Of a DNA stretch of 64,000 bases, positions 7,462 to 16,021 are shown piece after piece. How positions within the stretch are numbered: the stretch's first letter is position 1; every line of letters begins with the position of its first letter. The notes under the pieces are model-generated. The model was not told where the DNA came from and ran no database searches. It saw only the letters and a program-made list of their open reading frames with translations. This DNA is from Pseudomonadales bacterium (lineage in GTDB: Bacteria; Pseudomonadota; Gammaproteobacteria; Pseudomonadales; Azotimanducaceae): contig JAJDVW010000126.1 in the NCBI GenBank assembly GCA_022825925.1, positions 33,318 through 97,317 of the forward strand, given 5' to 3'. The position numbers were made by a program, and so were the translations under genes.

Positions 7462-8463
7462 GGGCAGTTCGAAGCGCATCCCGTCGATCGTCAATATGAC
7501 CTCATCGGGCAGACCGCGCCGGAACACGTCCTCCATGAAGGCGTTCGCCGGCGTGGGGACGAGGTGATACAGGGCGAGCCGTCGGGCCCTCGCGCGTTCC
7601 GCCAGGGCGGCGATGTCGCCGGTGTGGGCGTGGTAGTCGAGGACATCCCTCAGGATCTGTGCGCCGCGGGGATTGACCTCCTCGTTGGCCCGTGCGAGGG
7701 CCAGCACCAGGTGCTCCGCCAGCGCGTCCACGACGAGCAGGTCCGCCCCTTCGGCCGCCTGCTCGAGCGATGGGATGACGACCGTGTCCCCGGTGACGAC
7801 CACCGACCGGCCGCGGTAGTCGAAGCGGTAGCCGGAGGCGGGGGCTACCGGGGAGTGGTCCACGGGGAACGCCCGGATGCGCAGGCCGTTCTCGTCGTGG
7901 ATAAGGCCGGGCTCGATCGTTCGGGCCGCGAGCACCCCGAGTTCGGCCGGCACGAGTTCGCTGCCGTGGTGCTCGGTGCGGTAGGCGGCGTCCAGGGCGA
8001 ATGCCCTGTTGAAGCCCGCGACCACCTCTTCCACGCCCTTGGGCCCCACGACCTGGAGCGGTGCGGCCCGGCCGGCGGCCCAGGAGTTGATGTTGTGGTC
8101 GCCGATCGCACCGATGTGGTCCGAGTGGTAGTGCGTAAGGAGGATGGCCCGCATGGAGGCAACGGGCATACCTCCGAGCGCTAGCACCTGGGCGGAGCCG
8201 GAACCCGCGTCCACGAGGAACAGGTCGTCTCCGGCGATGACCGCCACGCAGGCCTGCGCCCGCCCCGGCGCCGGCAGGGGCGACGCGCTGCCGCAGATGA
8301 AGACGTGCAGGCTGTCGGGGTCGAGCGGCTCCTGCGCTCCGATCGCGGCGGAGAGCATGCGCTCCAGCACGAGATCCTGACCCGTCCGCGTCTGCGTGGC
8401 GAACCAGTACATGATCGCCCCGACGGCCGCGATGACGACCACCGCGATCGCGATGCGTTTCAT
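7429..8463 (-). CDS. Membrane-anchored MBL-fold metallo-hydrolase (RNase Z/arylsulfatase-like)
   Basis: The 344-residue protein begins with an uncleaved-looking anchor (RIAIAVVVIAAVGAIMYWF). The metallo-beta-lactamase core shows VFICGSASPLPAPGRAQAC, FLVDAGSGS and THYHSDHIG (the HxHxDH zinc motif near residue 110). A later His is in FPVDHSPVAPA and a metal-binding Asp in VVTGDT. The late DYHAHTGDIAALAERA and LYHLVP segments resemble tRNase Z-like and arylsulfatase-type MBL enzymes. The domain would face the periplasm, so RNA processing is unlikely and hydrolysis of a small ester is more plausible. It is followed after 4 nt by nothing coding, and the thiolase gene lies just upstream. Confidence 0.8.
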   Translation of the reverse strand: MKRIAIAVVVIAAVGAIMYWFATQTRTGQDLVLERMLSAAIGAQEPLDPDSLHVFICGSASPLPAPGRAQACVAVIAGDDLFLVDAGSGSAQVLALGGMPVASMRAILLTHYHSDHIGAIGDHNINSWAAGRAAPLQVVGPKGVEEVVAGFNRAFALDAAYRTEHHGSELVPAELGVLAARTIEPGLIHDENGLRIRAFPVDHSPVAPASGYRFDYRGRSVVVTGDTVVIPSLEQAAEGADLLVVDALAEHLVLALARANEEVNPRGAQILRDVLDYHAHTGDIAALAERARARRLALYHLVPTPANAFMEDVFRRGLPDEVILTIDGMRFELPVGSDEVRVTH

Positions 8464-8467
8464 GGGT

Positions 8468-9676
8468 TTACTCGTCCGAGGCCAAGACCAGCGTCCCCGT
8501 CGTCGAGAGCGTGCCGCCCGTGCCGTTCACGACGCAGGTGCGGGCGTTCGTCTGCTTGCCCTCGATGCCGTGCACGCCGTCCTCCGCGGTGCCGGAGAGC
8601 TGCCGGTACGCCTCGACGAGCAACTGCATGCCGTACATGCCGGAGTGGTTGAACGACAGTCCGCCGCCGTTGGTATTGATCGGCAAGCGGCCGCCAGGCG
8701 CGGCGTGCCCTTCCTTCCAGAGCGTGTATCCCTTGCCGCGCGGGGCGAGGCCGAGCATCTCCGCGGTCATGGCGGCGGTGATCGTGAACGAGTCGTAGAT
8801 CATCGCCATCTCCATGTCCTGCGGCCCGAGCCCCGCCATCTCGTAGGCGATCGCGGACGAGCGGGAGGCCGACGTGGCGGTGAAGTCCTCCATCTCAAGC
8901 ATGTTCTGGTGGCCCATGGACTCCCCGGCGCCGGCGACCCAGACCGGGCGCGTGCGCAGGCTCTTGGCGATCTCGGGACGCGCGACGATCACGGCGCCCC
9001 CGTGGTCAGTCACGAGGCAGCAGTGGAACAGCGTCAGCGGCCAGGCGATCAGCCGGGCTTCCATCACGTCAGCCACGTTGATCGGGCCGCCGAAGGGGTT
9101 GGTGTCCTTCGAGAACATGAGCGCCCGCGGGTTCAGCATCGCCCATTGGCGCGTCACCACCGAGACGTGGGCGAAGTCCTCCGGCGTCGTGCCGAAGCGG
9201 TGCATGTGGCGCACCATCGCGTGGGCGTAGTTCGACGGCGCGCCGAAGATGCCGTAGGGCATCGTCATCTCGGTGCCGGGGTCGATCTCGCCGGCCACCG
9301 GCCGCCCTCCGCCGCCGGCGCCGCGGTACGACCACCCGGCCTGTCCATGGCTCACCAGGGCGATGTCGATGATCCCCGCGTGGATCGCCGCCAGCGCGTG
9401 GTGGACGTGGACCTGGAAGGAACAGCCACCCACCGTCGTGGTGTCGAGGTAATGGGGGCGGATGCCGAGGTGCTCCGCGAGCTGTTGCGACCAGCCGGTC
9501 GAGAAGACGCCCTCGATGTCCGAAATCGGGATCCCGGTCAGGTCTGTGACGTTCTTGATCGCCTCGATATGGTGCTGCAGCGACGTGACCTTGGGCCCGC
9601 GCTCCTCCGGGTAGCCGATCTCGTTCGACTCCGCGGCGCCGACGATGGCCGCCGCGTTCCTCAGGTTCGCTGCCAT
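8468..9676 (-). CDS. Thiolase-like protein (SCP-x/lipid-transfer thiolase type), partner of a DUF35 protein
   Basis: The 402-residue protein has thiolase-fold landmarks. They are AAIVGAAESNEIGYP at the start, TTTVGGCSFQVHVHHALAAI with the Cys at the nucleophile position, and HCCLVTDHGGAVIVA mid-protein. PINTNGGGLSFNHSGMYGMQ follows near the C-terminus. Members act on acyl-CoA thioesters in beta-oxidation or as retro-aldolases of steroid side chains (Ltp2 with DUF35 partners). The start ATG overlaps the stop of the zinc-ribbon/OB-fold gene by 1 nt (TGATG), so they are coupled. A second such pair lies at 31406-32967. The substrate is unknown. Confidence 0.8.
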   Translation of the reverse strand: MAANLRNAAAIVGAAESNEIGYPEERGPKVTSLQHHIEAIKNVTDLTGIPISDIEGVFSTGWSQQLAEHLGIRPHYLDTTTVGGCSFQVHVHHALAAIHAGIIDIALVSHGQAGWSYRGAGGGGRPVAGEIDPGTEMTMPYGIFGAPSNYAHAMVRHMHRFGTTPEDFAHVSVVTRQWAMLNPRALMFSKDTNPFGGPINVADVMEARLIAWPLTLFHCCLVTDHGGAVIVARPEIAKSLRTRPVWVAGAGESMGHQNMLEMEDFTATSASRSSAIAYEMAGLGPQDMEMAMIYDSFTITAAMTAEMLGLAPRGKGYTLWKEGHAAPGGRLPINTNGGGLSFNHSGMYGMQLLVEAYRQLSGTAEDGVHGIEGKQTNARTCVVNGTGGTLSTTGTLVLASDE

Positions 9677-10131
9677 CAGGAGGCCTCCGCCACGCGCCAG
9701 AAGGGGATGTGGGTGTCCTCGTCCGCCTCGTCGAACTCGACGCGCACCAGCCCGCCGATCTCGATGGTCTCGGGGCGCTCGGCGTCGACACCGCGCAGGA
9801 CCGTCAACATGCGGTCGCCTTCCGCCAGGTCGATGTAGGCGGTGACGTAGGGGACTTCCTTTGCCCATCCGCCGAAAGCGCGGTGCTGCACGGCGAACGT
9901 GTGGATGCGTCCCTCCCCGCTGGCCTCGATCCACTCGATCTCCGTCGCGTGGCAGAACGGGCAGATGAGGCGGGGATACCAGTGGACGCGGTTGCAGCTC
10001 GTGCACCGGGGCAGCATCAGCTTGCCTTCCTTCGCGCCGTCCCAGAATGGCTGGGTGTGCAGCCCCTTGGGGGGGATGGGTTTGTCGTAGGCCACGCTTG
10101 GGAATCCGTCGAGTGATGGGGCGGCGAACAT
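9676..10131 (-). CDS. Zn-ribbon OB-fold (DUF35) acyl-CoA-associated protein
   Basis: At 151 residues, it carries a rubredoxin-like zinc ribbon (CTSCNRVHWYPRLICPFCH, two CxxC pairs) followed by an OB fold (GEGRIHTFAVQHRAF, VPYVTAYIDL, GLVRVEFDE). DUF35 proteins bind tightly to thiolase-like partners and are needed for acyl-CoA binding and activity. The MFAAPSLDGF start at 10131 is preferred over an upstream in-frame ATG at 10170, because homologues begin close to the FWDGAKEGKL segment. It is coupled to the downstream thiolase. Confidence 0.85.
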   Translation of the reverse strand: MFAAPSLDGFPSVAYDKPIPPKGLHTQPFWDGAKEGKLMLPRCTSCNRVHWYPRLICPFCHATEIEWIEASGEGRIHTFAVQHRAFGGWAKEVPYVTAYIDLAEGDRMLTVLRGVDAERPETIEIGGLVRVEFDEADEDTHIPFWRVAEAS

Positions 10132-10216
10132 ACCATGCCGGCATCGCGGAGCGCAGGTCCGGGGCGCCACTTGTCCGGGGCACCACTCAGCACTCAGGGC
10201 GAGGCGGCTGCGGACT

Positions 10217-10239
10217 GGGGTATGATTATTTCCTACCCC
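10217..10239 (+). promoter_or_regulatory. Operator/promoter candidate of the RHH-PIN toxin-antitoxin module
   Basis: GGGGTA at 10217-10222 and TACCCC at 10234-10239 form an inverted repeat around TATGAT, a -10-like hexamer (10221-10226). It lies 25 nt before the antitoxin ATG, consistent with autorepression by the antitoxin. A 10-nt tandem repeat (GAACAGGATG twice) directly precedes the start. Confidence 0.4.
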
Positions 10240-10263
10240 GCCCGTTGAACAGGATGGAACAGG

Positions 10264-10497
10264 ATGAAGGCCGTCAAGAAGACTGTCTCGTTGCCTCCAG
10301 ACCTAGCTCGTGCGGCAGAGCAGATAGCCCGCGCGGAAGGCAAGACGTTGAGCGGCGTCGTCCAGGACGCCCTGCGGGACGCACGCGCCACACGTTTGCG
10401 CGAGGAACTGCAAGGCCTGCAGGGCTATTGGAGCAGGAAGGCGAAAGAGCAGGGGATCCTGAGCGAAGAAGACTTGGAGCGGTACCTTCGGACGTGA
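10264..10497 (+). CDS. Ribbon-helix-helix (CopG-like) antitoxin
   Basis: The 77-residue protein starts with a ribbon-helix-helix motif (KKTVSLPPDLARAAEQIA, then GKTLSGVVQDALRDA) that would bind operator DNA as a dimer. The charged C-terminal helix (SEEDLERYLRT) would contact the toxin. The stop overlaps the GTG start of the PIN gene by 4 nt (GTGA). The module looks intact, unlike the two vapBC modules in this window. Confidence 0.85.
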   Translation: MKAVKKTVSLPPDLARAAEQIARAEGKTLSGVVQDALRDARATRLREELQGLQGYWSRKAKEQGILSEEDLERYLRT

Positions 10498-10883
10498 AGG
10501 TGGTGTTCGATACGAATGTGCTCGTGTCCGCTCTCGCCCTTCCAGGCGGCCGAGGCGACGAGGCACTGCGAAGGGTCGTTGACGGCGAAGACTCCCTCGC
10601 CCTGTCAAAGGCCGTTCTCGACGAACTCCTCTCCGTCCTCGCCCGGAAGTTCGACCATGATCGAGAGGCCCTGGCGCGCGTTGCCGTCTTTCTTTCGGAG
10701 GCGGCCGAGTTCGTCGAGCCGACGGAGCGGCTGGCCGTGCTTGCCGACGAACCCGACAATCGAATTCTGGAGTGCGCGCTCGCGGCCGGTGCGCAGCTTG
10801 TCGTGACCGGAGGTCGCGCGATGTTGGCGCAGGGAGACTACCGAGGCATCCTCATTGTCTCTTTGAGCAGCTATCTCGCCTGA
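10494..10883 (+). CDS. PIN-domain toxin (COG1569-type)
   Basis: At 129 residues from a GTG start at 10494, the protein opens KVVFDTNVLVSALALPGG, the first Asp of the PIN active site. A conserved acid lies in SKAVLDELLSVL, and DEPDNRILECALAAGAQ carries the third acid cluster (DxxDNxxLE). The end is VVTGGRAMLAQGDYRGI, typical of the PIN-family toxin with RHH antitoxin. It should act as an RNase. The frame is intact and the gene is translationally coupled to the antitoxin. Confidence 0.85.
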   Translation: MKVVFDTNVLVSALALPGGRGDEALRRVVDGEDSLALSKAVLDELLSVLARKFDHDREALARVAVFLSEAAEFVEPTERLAVLADEPDNRILECALAAGAQLVVTGGRAMLAQGDYRGILIVSLSSYLA

Positions 10884-10897
10884 ATCCAGTTCGGGCG

Positions 10898-11728
10898 TCA
10901 ACCTCCGAGGTGCTCCAGCACGGCCTGGTTCCACGCGTCCGGAAACTCGAAGTACGGCGAGTGACCTGCGTCCGGAATCTCCACCAGACGACTCGTCGGC
11001 AGTTCCGCGTCCAGCATCCGCATCATCTCCGGCGGGAAGATCCAGTCGTGGGGTCCCGTAACGATGAGGATCGGTACCGTGGTCTGCCTGGCCGCCTCGA
11101 GATCCCAGCCGGCGTCGAACAGCCGCTCGCCAAGGTCGGTCGGAGGCCTGGGCGGCGCGAGGCGGCTGAGCTGGCGGTACTGGAACGCCCGAGCGGGGTC
11201 CGCGATGTCGGAGGGCCGGCCTCGTGACTGCCGCTCCTGGATCCGCTCGGCGGTCATCAACTCGTCCATCGCTTCGGTGGTGAGGCCGCCGTAGGTGTTG
11301 GCCAGCGTCAGCGAGAGCGTCCGTTCGGGGTGGCGCAGCGCGAACCCTGCGACCGCCCAACCGCCCATCGACTGGCCAATGACGTGGGCCTTCTCGATGC
11401 CGAGATGGTCGAGCAGGCGGCGGAGGTCGTCGACGGCCGTGCTCGGATCGCCGGCGCGGCCCGCGGTGTCCGTGGACCTGCCCCAGCCGCGCTGATCCCA
11501 GGTGACGACGCGGTATTGCTCCGCGAGGACGGGCGTCTGGTGCATCCAGATGGCATGGCTGCCACCGGCCCCGTGGGACAGGACCACGGCGTCGCCGCTG
11601 CCGGTGCTCTCGTAGTAGATATGCTCGTTGCCGAAGACGGCGAAGCCGGCGTCGGTCTCGGGTACCTGGGCCGCGGCGCCGGCGGCCAGCAGGGCCGTGG
11701 CGATGACGTAGAGTGCTGTTCTGCGCAT
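10898..11728 (-). CDS. Secreted alpha/beta hydrolase
   Basis: A 276-residue protein has a cleavable signal (ALYVIATALLAAGAAA, then QVPETD). The alpha/beta hydrolase core shows HGAGGSHAIWMHQ (oxyanion hole), VTWDQRGWGRSTDT and the nucleophile elbow GQSMGGWA. A late acid lies in TGPHDWIFPP and the catalytic His in PDAGHSPYFEFP. The gene lies 20 nt downstream of the tandem serine hydrolases, on the same strand, as last gene of a four-gene directon. The substrate is unknown; a periplasmic esterase is likely. Confidence 0.85.
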   Translation of the reverse strand: MRRTALYVIATALLAAGAAAQVPETDAGFAVFGNEHIYYESTGSGDAVVLSHGAGGSHAIWMHQTPVLAEQYRVVTWDQRGWGRSTDTAGRAGDPSTAVDDLRRLLDHLGIEKAHVIGQSMGGWAVAGFALRHPERTLSLTLANTYGGLTTEAMDELMTAERIQERQSRGRPSDIADPARAFQYRQLSRLAPPRPPTDLGERLFDAGWDLEAARQTTVPILIVTGPHDWIFPPEMMRMLDAELPTSRLVEIPDAGHSPYFEFPDAWNQAVLEHLGG

Positions 11729-11748
11729 GGGAGGTTCCTTCGCGCCGG

Positions 11749-13077
11749 TCAGTCGACGATGGCCTGGTAGGTCAGCAGTTGCATGAGGTCGCGGACCGGG
11801 TAGGTGCCGTCCGGCAGCAACTGCGTGTGCACGATGCCGACCAGGTCCTCCTCGTAGTCCACCCAGAAGTGGGTCGTTGCCGCCCCGCCCCAGGCGAACG
11901 TGCCCTTCGAGACCGGCAGTCCGGACGTCGCCGGGTTCGTGACGACCGACCCGGTGATGCCGAAGCCGACGCCCCAGGCCCGGTCCCCCGCGCCCAGCAT
12001 GCCGAACAGGGTGGTCATCGGGTCGTCCGGGAAGTTCGGCGTCAGGTGGTTGGACGTCATGAACTCGACGGTCCTGCGGCCGAGCAGGCGCTTGCCCCCG
12101 TACTCGCCCTTGTTGGCGAGCATCTGGGCGAACCTGAGGTAGTCGCCGACCGTGCCGACCAGGCCCCCACCCCCCATCTCGACCGCGGGCGGTCGTCGGT
12201 AGGAGCTGGTTTCGGGCGCGTCCGCGAGCTGCATCCCTCCGTCCCCGGTCGGTGTGTAGTTGGCGGCGAAGCGGTCGAGCTTGTCATCCGGCACGTGGAA
12301 GCCGGTATCCACCATGCCGAGGGGATCGAAGATGCGCTGCTGCAGGAACTCCCCGAAAGACATGCCGGAGACCACTTCCACCAGCCGGCCGAGCACGTCC
12401 ATGCCGACGCTGTAGTGCCACTCGGTGCCGGGCTGAGCCACGAGGGGCAGCTCGGCGAGGGCCGCGACCCATGCCTCGAGGCTGTCGGGGGGCGAGGTCT
12501 CACTGGGTGCATCCAGCACGTCCGCGTACATCTTCCCGACGGGCGTCGGGAAAAAGCCGTAGGTGAGTCCCGCGGTGTGGGTCGCCAGTTGCTGGATGGT
12601 GATTGGCGACGCCGGTTCGGTCTGGATCTCGCCGTCCCGCTCTCCGAGGTAGACCTCCATCTCCGCGAATTCCGGCAGGTACTTCGCGATCGGATCGGTC
12701 AGCAGGAAGTGCCCCTCCTCGAAGAGCATCATCACGGCGGCGCCGGTGACGGGCTTGGTCTGCGAGTAGAGGCGGAATATGGTGTCCCGCTCCATCGGGA
12801 GCCCGGCCTCGACGTTGCGCAGGCCGGCCGCCTCGAAGTGCACGACTTTCCCGCGCCGGGCGACGAGGGAGACCGTTCCCGGAATATGGCCGGCGTCGAT
12901 CAGCCGGCCGAGGCCCTTGCCGATCCGCTGCAGGCGCTCGCTCGACATGCCGACGCTCTCGGGTTCGGCCATCGGCATGCCGCCGGCGTCGGCGCGGGCG
13001 GTCGGCGTGGTCGCAAGCGCCGCGAGCAGCGTCGCGCCCAGCCACGCGAGGCTCGCGCAGGTGTGTCGGTCCGTCAT
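11749..13077 (-). CDS. Serine hydrolase of the class C beta-lactamase/family VIII esterase type (copy 1)
   Basis: This 442-residue protein has an N-terminal signal (LAWLGATLLAALATTPTARA). The catalytic SxxK is in FRLYSQTKPVTG, the Tyr motif in WHYSVGMDVLGRLVE, and the third motif in FAWGGAATTHFWVD. Family VIII esterases hydrolyse short-chain esters and sometimes beta-lactams in the periplasm. It is a close paralogue of the next gene upstream (13094-14449), 16 nt away, so the pair arose by tandem duplication. It could instead be a D-aminopeptidase-like enzyme. Confidence 0.85.
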   Translation of the reverse strand: MTDRHTCASLAWLGATLLAALATTPTARADAGGMPMAEPESVGMSSERLQRIGKGLGRLIDAGHIPGTVSLVARRGKVVHFEAAGLRNVEAGLPMERDTIFRLYSQTKPVTGAAVMMLFEEGHFLLTDPIAKYLPEFAEMEVYLGERDGEIQTEPASPITIQQLATHTAGLTYGFFPTPVGKMYADVLDAPSETSPPDSLEAWVAALAELPLVAQPGTEWHYSVGMDVLGRLVEVVSGMSFGEFLQQRIFDPLGMVDTGFHVPDDKLDRFAANYTPTGDGGMQLADAPETSSYRRPPAVEMGGGGLVGTVGDYLRFAQMLANKGEYGGKRLLGRRTVEFMTSNHLTPNFPDDPMTTLFGMLGAGDRAWGVGFGITGSVVTNPATSGLPVSKGTFAWGGAATTHFWVDYEEDLVGIVHTQLLPDGTYPVRDLMQLLTYQAIVD

Positions 13078-13093
13078 GTTTCGTTCCCGGGGT

Positions 13094-14449
13094 TCAGTCG
13101 ATGATGGCCTGGTAGGTGAGCTGCTGCATGAGCTCCCGCACCGGGTACGTCCCGCTGGGCGTGAGCTGGGTGTGCACGATGCCGACGATCTCCTCCTCGT
13201 GGTCGACCCAGAATCCCGTGGTGGCGGCGCCGCCCCAGCCGAAGGTCCCCGTCGAGACCGGCAGGCCCGAGGTGGCGGGATTCGTCACGACCGAGCCGGT
13301 GATCCCGAAACCCATGCCCCACTGCCGGGCCGACGCCCCCAACTGGCTCCGCAGCGACGTCATGGGATCGTCGGGAAACAGGGGCGTCAGGTGGTTGGCC
13401 GTCATGAATTCCACGGTCCTCCTGCCGAGGATGCGCGTGCCCTGGAACTCCCCCTTGTTCACGAGCATCTGCGCGAACTTGAAATAGTCCCCGACGGTGC
13501 CGACGAGGCCCGCTCCGCCCATCTCCAGGGCGGGAGGTTCGCGGTAGGCGCTGGTTTCGGGATCGTCGATCAGCGTCATGCCGCCGCCTTCGGCGGGGCC
13601 GTAGTTCGCCGCGAAGCGCGCGACCTTGGAGTCGGGGACGTAGAAGCCCGTGTCGGGCATCCCGAGCGGGTCGAAAAGGCGTGCGCGCAGGAACTCTCCG
13701 AAGGACATCCCGGACACGGCCTCCACCAGGCGCCCGAGCACGTCCATGCCGACGCTGTAGTGCCACTCGGTCCCCGGCTGGGCGACCAGCGGCACGGTTC
13801 CCAGCCGCTCGCTCCACTCCTTGAGCGAGGCGGGCGGAGCCACGGTCTCGTCTTCCCCCTCGATGGGCAGCGGCGTGCCGGTCGCGACCACGCCCTTCTC
13901 GGTGTACATCTTCCCGACAGGCGTCGGGATGAACCCATAGGTGAGCCCCGAGGTGTGTGTCGCGAGCTGCTGGATCGTGATGGGTCCGGCCGGCTCGGTG
14001 ACGATCTCTCCGTCCTGCTCACCCAGGTAGACCTCCATGTCGGCCAATTCCGGCAGGTACTTCGACACCGGGTCGGTCATCAGGAAGTGCCCCTCCTCGA
14101 AGAGGATCATGACCGCGGCGCCGGTGACGACCTTGCTCTGCGAGTAGAGCCGGAAGATCGTGTCGTGCTCCATCGGCAGTCCGGCATCCACGTTGCGCAG
14201 GCCGTTCGTCTCGAAGTGCACGACCTTGCCGCGTCGGGCCACGAGACTGACGGTGCCGGGGATCTTCCCGTCGTCGATCATCCGGCGCATGCCTTCGCCG
14301 ATGCGCAGGAGGCGCTCGCTCGACATGCCGACGCTCTCCGGCTCCGCCATGGGCATCGGACTGGCGTTCGCGAACGCGGCCGGCGCCGCCAGGGCGGCGA
14401 GCGCCGCGACAGCGACGGCGAGGAAGCGGATTCGATGTTGCAGGTGCAT
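13094..14449 (-). CDS. Serine hydrolase of the class C beta-lactamase/family VIII esterase type (copy 2)
   Basis: A signal (RIRFLAVAVAALAALAAP) precedes the same motifs as copy 1: FRLYSQSKVVTG (SxxK), WHYSVGMDVLGRLVE and FGWGGAATTGFWVD. It differs by an insert around TEKGVVATGTPLPIEGEDE that copy 1 lacks. The start at 14449 (MHLQHRIRF) is chosen because GGAGGGGA lies at the right spacing; a longer frame begins at 14503. Length is 451 residues. Confidence 0.85.
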   Translation of the reverse strand: MHLQHRIRFLAVAVAALAALAAPAAFANASPMPMAEPESVGMSSERLLRIGEGMRRMIDDGKIPGTVSLVARRGKVVHFETNGLRNVDAGLPMEHDTIFRLYSQSKVVTGAAVMILFEEGHFLMTDPVSKYLPELADMEVYLGEQDGEIVTEPAGPITIQQLATHTSGLTYGFIPTPVGKMYTEKGVVATGTPLPIEGEDETVAPPASLKEWSERLGTVPLVAQPGTEWHYSVGMDVLGRLVEAVSGMSFGEFLRARLFDPLGMPDTGFYVPDSKVARFAANYGPAEGGGMTLIDDPETSAYREPPALEMGGAGLVGTVGDYFKFAQMLVNKGEFQGTRILGRRTVEFMTANHLTPLFPDDPMTSLRSQLGASARQWGMGFGITGSVVTNPATSGLPVSTGTFGWGGAATTGFWVDHEEEIVGIVHTQLTPSGTYPVRELMQQLTYQAIID

Positions 14450-14490
14450 TCCATTCCCCTCCTTTTGCGTGTTGACTTGGGTGTTGACGC

Positions 14491-15918
14491 TCAGGCCATC
14501 CACTCGGCGACCTTCGATCCTACCGTGTACACGGCGAAGCTGATGTAGGTGGCGGCGCCGATCGACACCATGACGATGTTAACCGGCCTCGGACGAATGG
14601 CCACCGGCAGGTGGCGCAGGTTCATGTACAGCACCATCGGGACGTAGGACGCCATGGAGAAGCCGGCGATCGTGGCGCTGATGAAGAAGAAGTCGAGGGC
14701 GGTGATGTCGAAGGCCCCGAAGACCCAGGTCGCTGCGACACCGATCGTGGAGAGGCCGAGGGCGAACCCGAAGTACAGCCTGTTCGCGGCGAAGCGGTGG
14801 GCGAACGGGAAGTTGGTGTGCAGCAGGTCCACCCAGAGCCGTACGCCGCCGTCGAGCCCGGTGAGCACGCTCGAGAAGAGCGCCGCGATGCCGATGATCA
14901 GGAAGAGCTGTCGTCCGCCGACGCCCATCGTCCCTTCGAGGATGATGGCGAGGTCCCAGACGAGCTGGCTCTCCTGGGGAACGATGCCCAGCGGGTGCAG
15001 CACGACGAGCGCCCCGAACATGAACAGGAACATCGTGAACGTGTTGGCGAGCCAGAAGTACGCGACGCTGTCCTGCACGACGAACCGGAACCATGCGCGG
15101 AAGCGGGACACGTTCTCCGCCGTCGCCGGGAACCGGTAGCCGATCTCGCTGTCGCCGCGCTGCGCCTCGCGCAGGGGATTCAGGAGCACGGGAATGCGCG
15201 CGCCCATGCCGATGTTCTTGTCGCGCAGGTAGTACGCGTAGTAGAGGTTCCCGACCCCGCCCGCGCCCGCGAACACGAAGGCGCCGAAGAACCGGTTGAA
15301 CGTGAACTCCTCGTCGAGGCTGATGTGCCCGACGTTCGCCACGCCCTTGAGCATCGTCCACACGTCGCCGAGCGTCCCGACGCTGAGGGCCACCACGAGC
15401 AGGCCGCCGACGATCACGAGCACCATGAAGATGATCGAGCGCTCTACGGACGCATAGATGCGTTTCGGCCCGAACACGATGGCGAGTGCGAGCGCGAAGA
15501 CGAGCGCGGTCCACGCCCAGTCTGGTCCCGGTCCGTCGGTGCCGAAGAACAGGATCTTGATGGAGGTCCCCGCCGCGAGCCCCCAGCCCGGGAGGAACGC
15601 GCCGACGAAGAGCAGGGTCAGGAAGAAGAACACCCAGAAGCGGGACATCCGGGCGAAGCCGGTGAAGGCGCTCTCGCCGGTGGCGACGGCCCAGCGGCCG
15701 ATCTCGATGTTGATCCAGAGCTGCAGGAACACCCCGAGGGCGGCCGCCCACATCATCTCGGCGCCGAACTTCGCGGTGATCCACGGCCAGAGGATGAGTT
15801 CTCCCGAACCGACGGCCATGCCGACCATGACGGCGCCCGGACCGGTCATCTTCCAGAAGCCCGCTTCGCGCTCCGGCATGTCGGCGGAGCGCAGCGACGG
15901 GATGTCGATCATCTGCAT
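14491..15918 (-). CDS. Nramp-related membrane transporter without the canonical metal-binding motifs
   Basis: About eleven hydrophobic helices fill this 475-residue protein, with Nramp-like organisation. The first helix has TGPGAVMVGMAVGSGELIL. In true Nramp Mn/Fe transporters this region carries DPGN, here replaced by GSGE. The sixth-helix region, AGAGGVGNLYYAYYLRDK, lacks the MPH metal motif. It therefore belongs to the Nramp-related group but probably does not carry the usual divalent metals. The start is placed at 15918 (MQMIDIPSLRS); upstream in-frame sequence looks non-coding. It heads the directon with the two serine hydrolases and the alpha/beta hydrolase, which hints at uptake of a product of these enzymes. 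Confidence 0.75.
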   Translation of the reverse strand: MQMIDIPSLRSADMPEREAGFWKMTGPGAVMVGMAVGSGELILWPWITAKFGAEMMWAAALGVFLQLWINIEIGRWAVATGESAFTGFARMSRFWVFFFLTLLFVGAFLPGWGLAAGTSIKILFFGTDGPGPDWAWTALVFALALAIVFGPKRIYASVERSIIFMVLVIVGGLLVVALSVGTLGDVWTMLKGVANVGHISLDEEFTFNRFFGAFVFAGAGGVGNLYYAYYLRDKNIGMGARIPVLLNPLREAQRGDSEIGYRFPATAENVSRFRAWFRFVVQDSVAYFWLANTFTMFLFMFGALVVLHPLGIVPQESQLVWDLAIILEGTMGVGGRQLFLIIGIAALFSSVLTGLDGGVRLWVDLLHTNFPFAHRFAANRLYFGFALGLSTIGVAATWVFGAFDITALDFFFISATIAGFSMASYVPMVLYMNLRHLPVAIRPRPVNIVMVSIGAATYISFAVYTVGSKVAEWMA

Positions 15919-16021
15919 CGAAGGACGGTCCCGGGCAGGTACGGGGGAACGGCGGTGCCGCCCGTCTAGCATACCGCGACGCCGGAACGTATCTTCTGGG
16001 ACGGCAGAAACGGGAGGGTTC

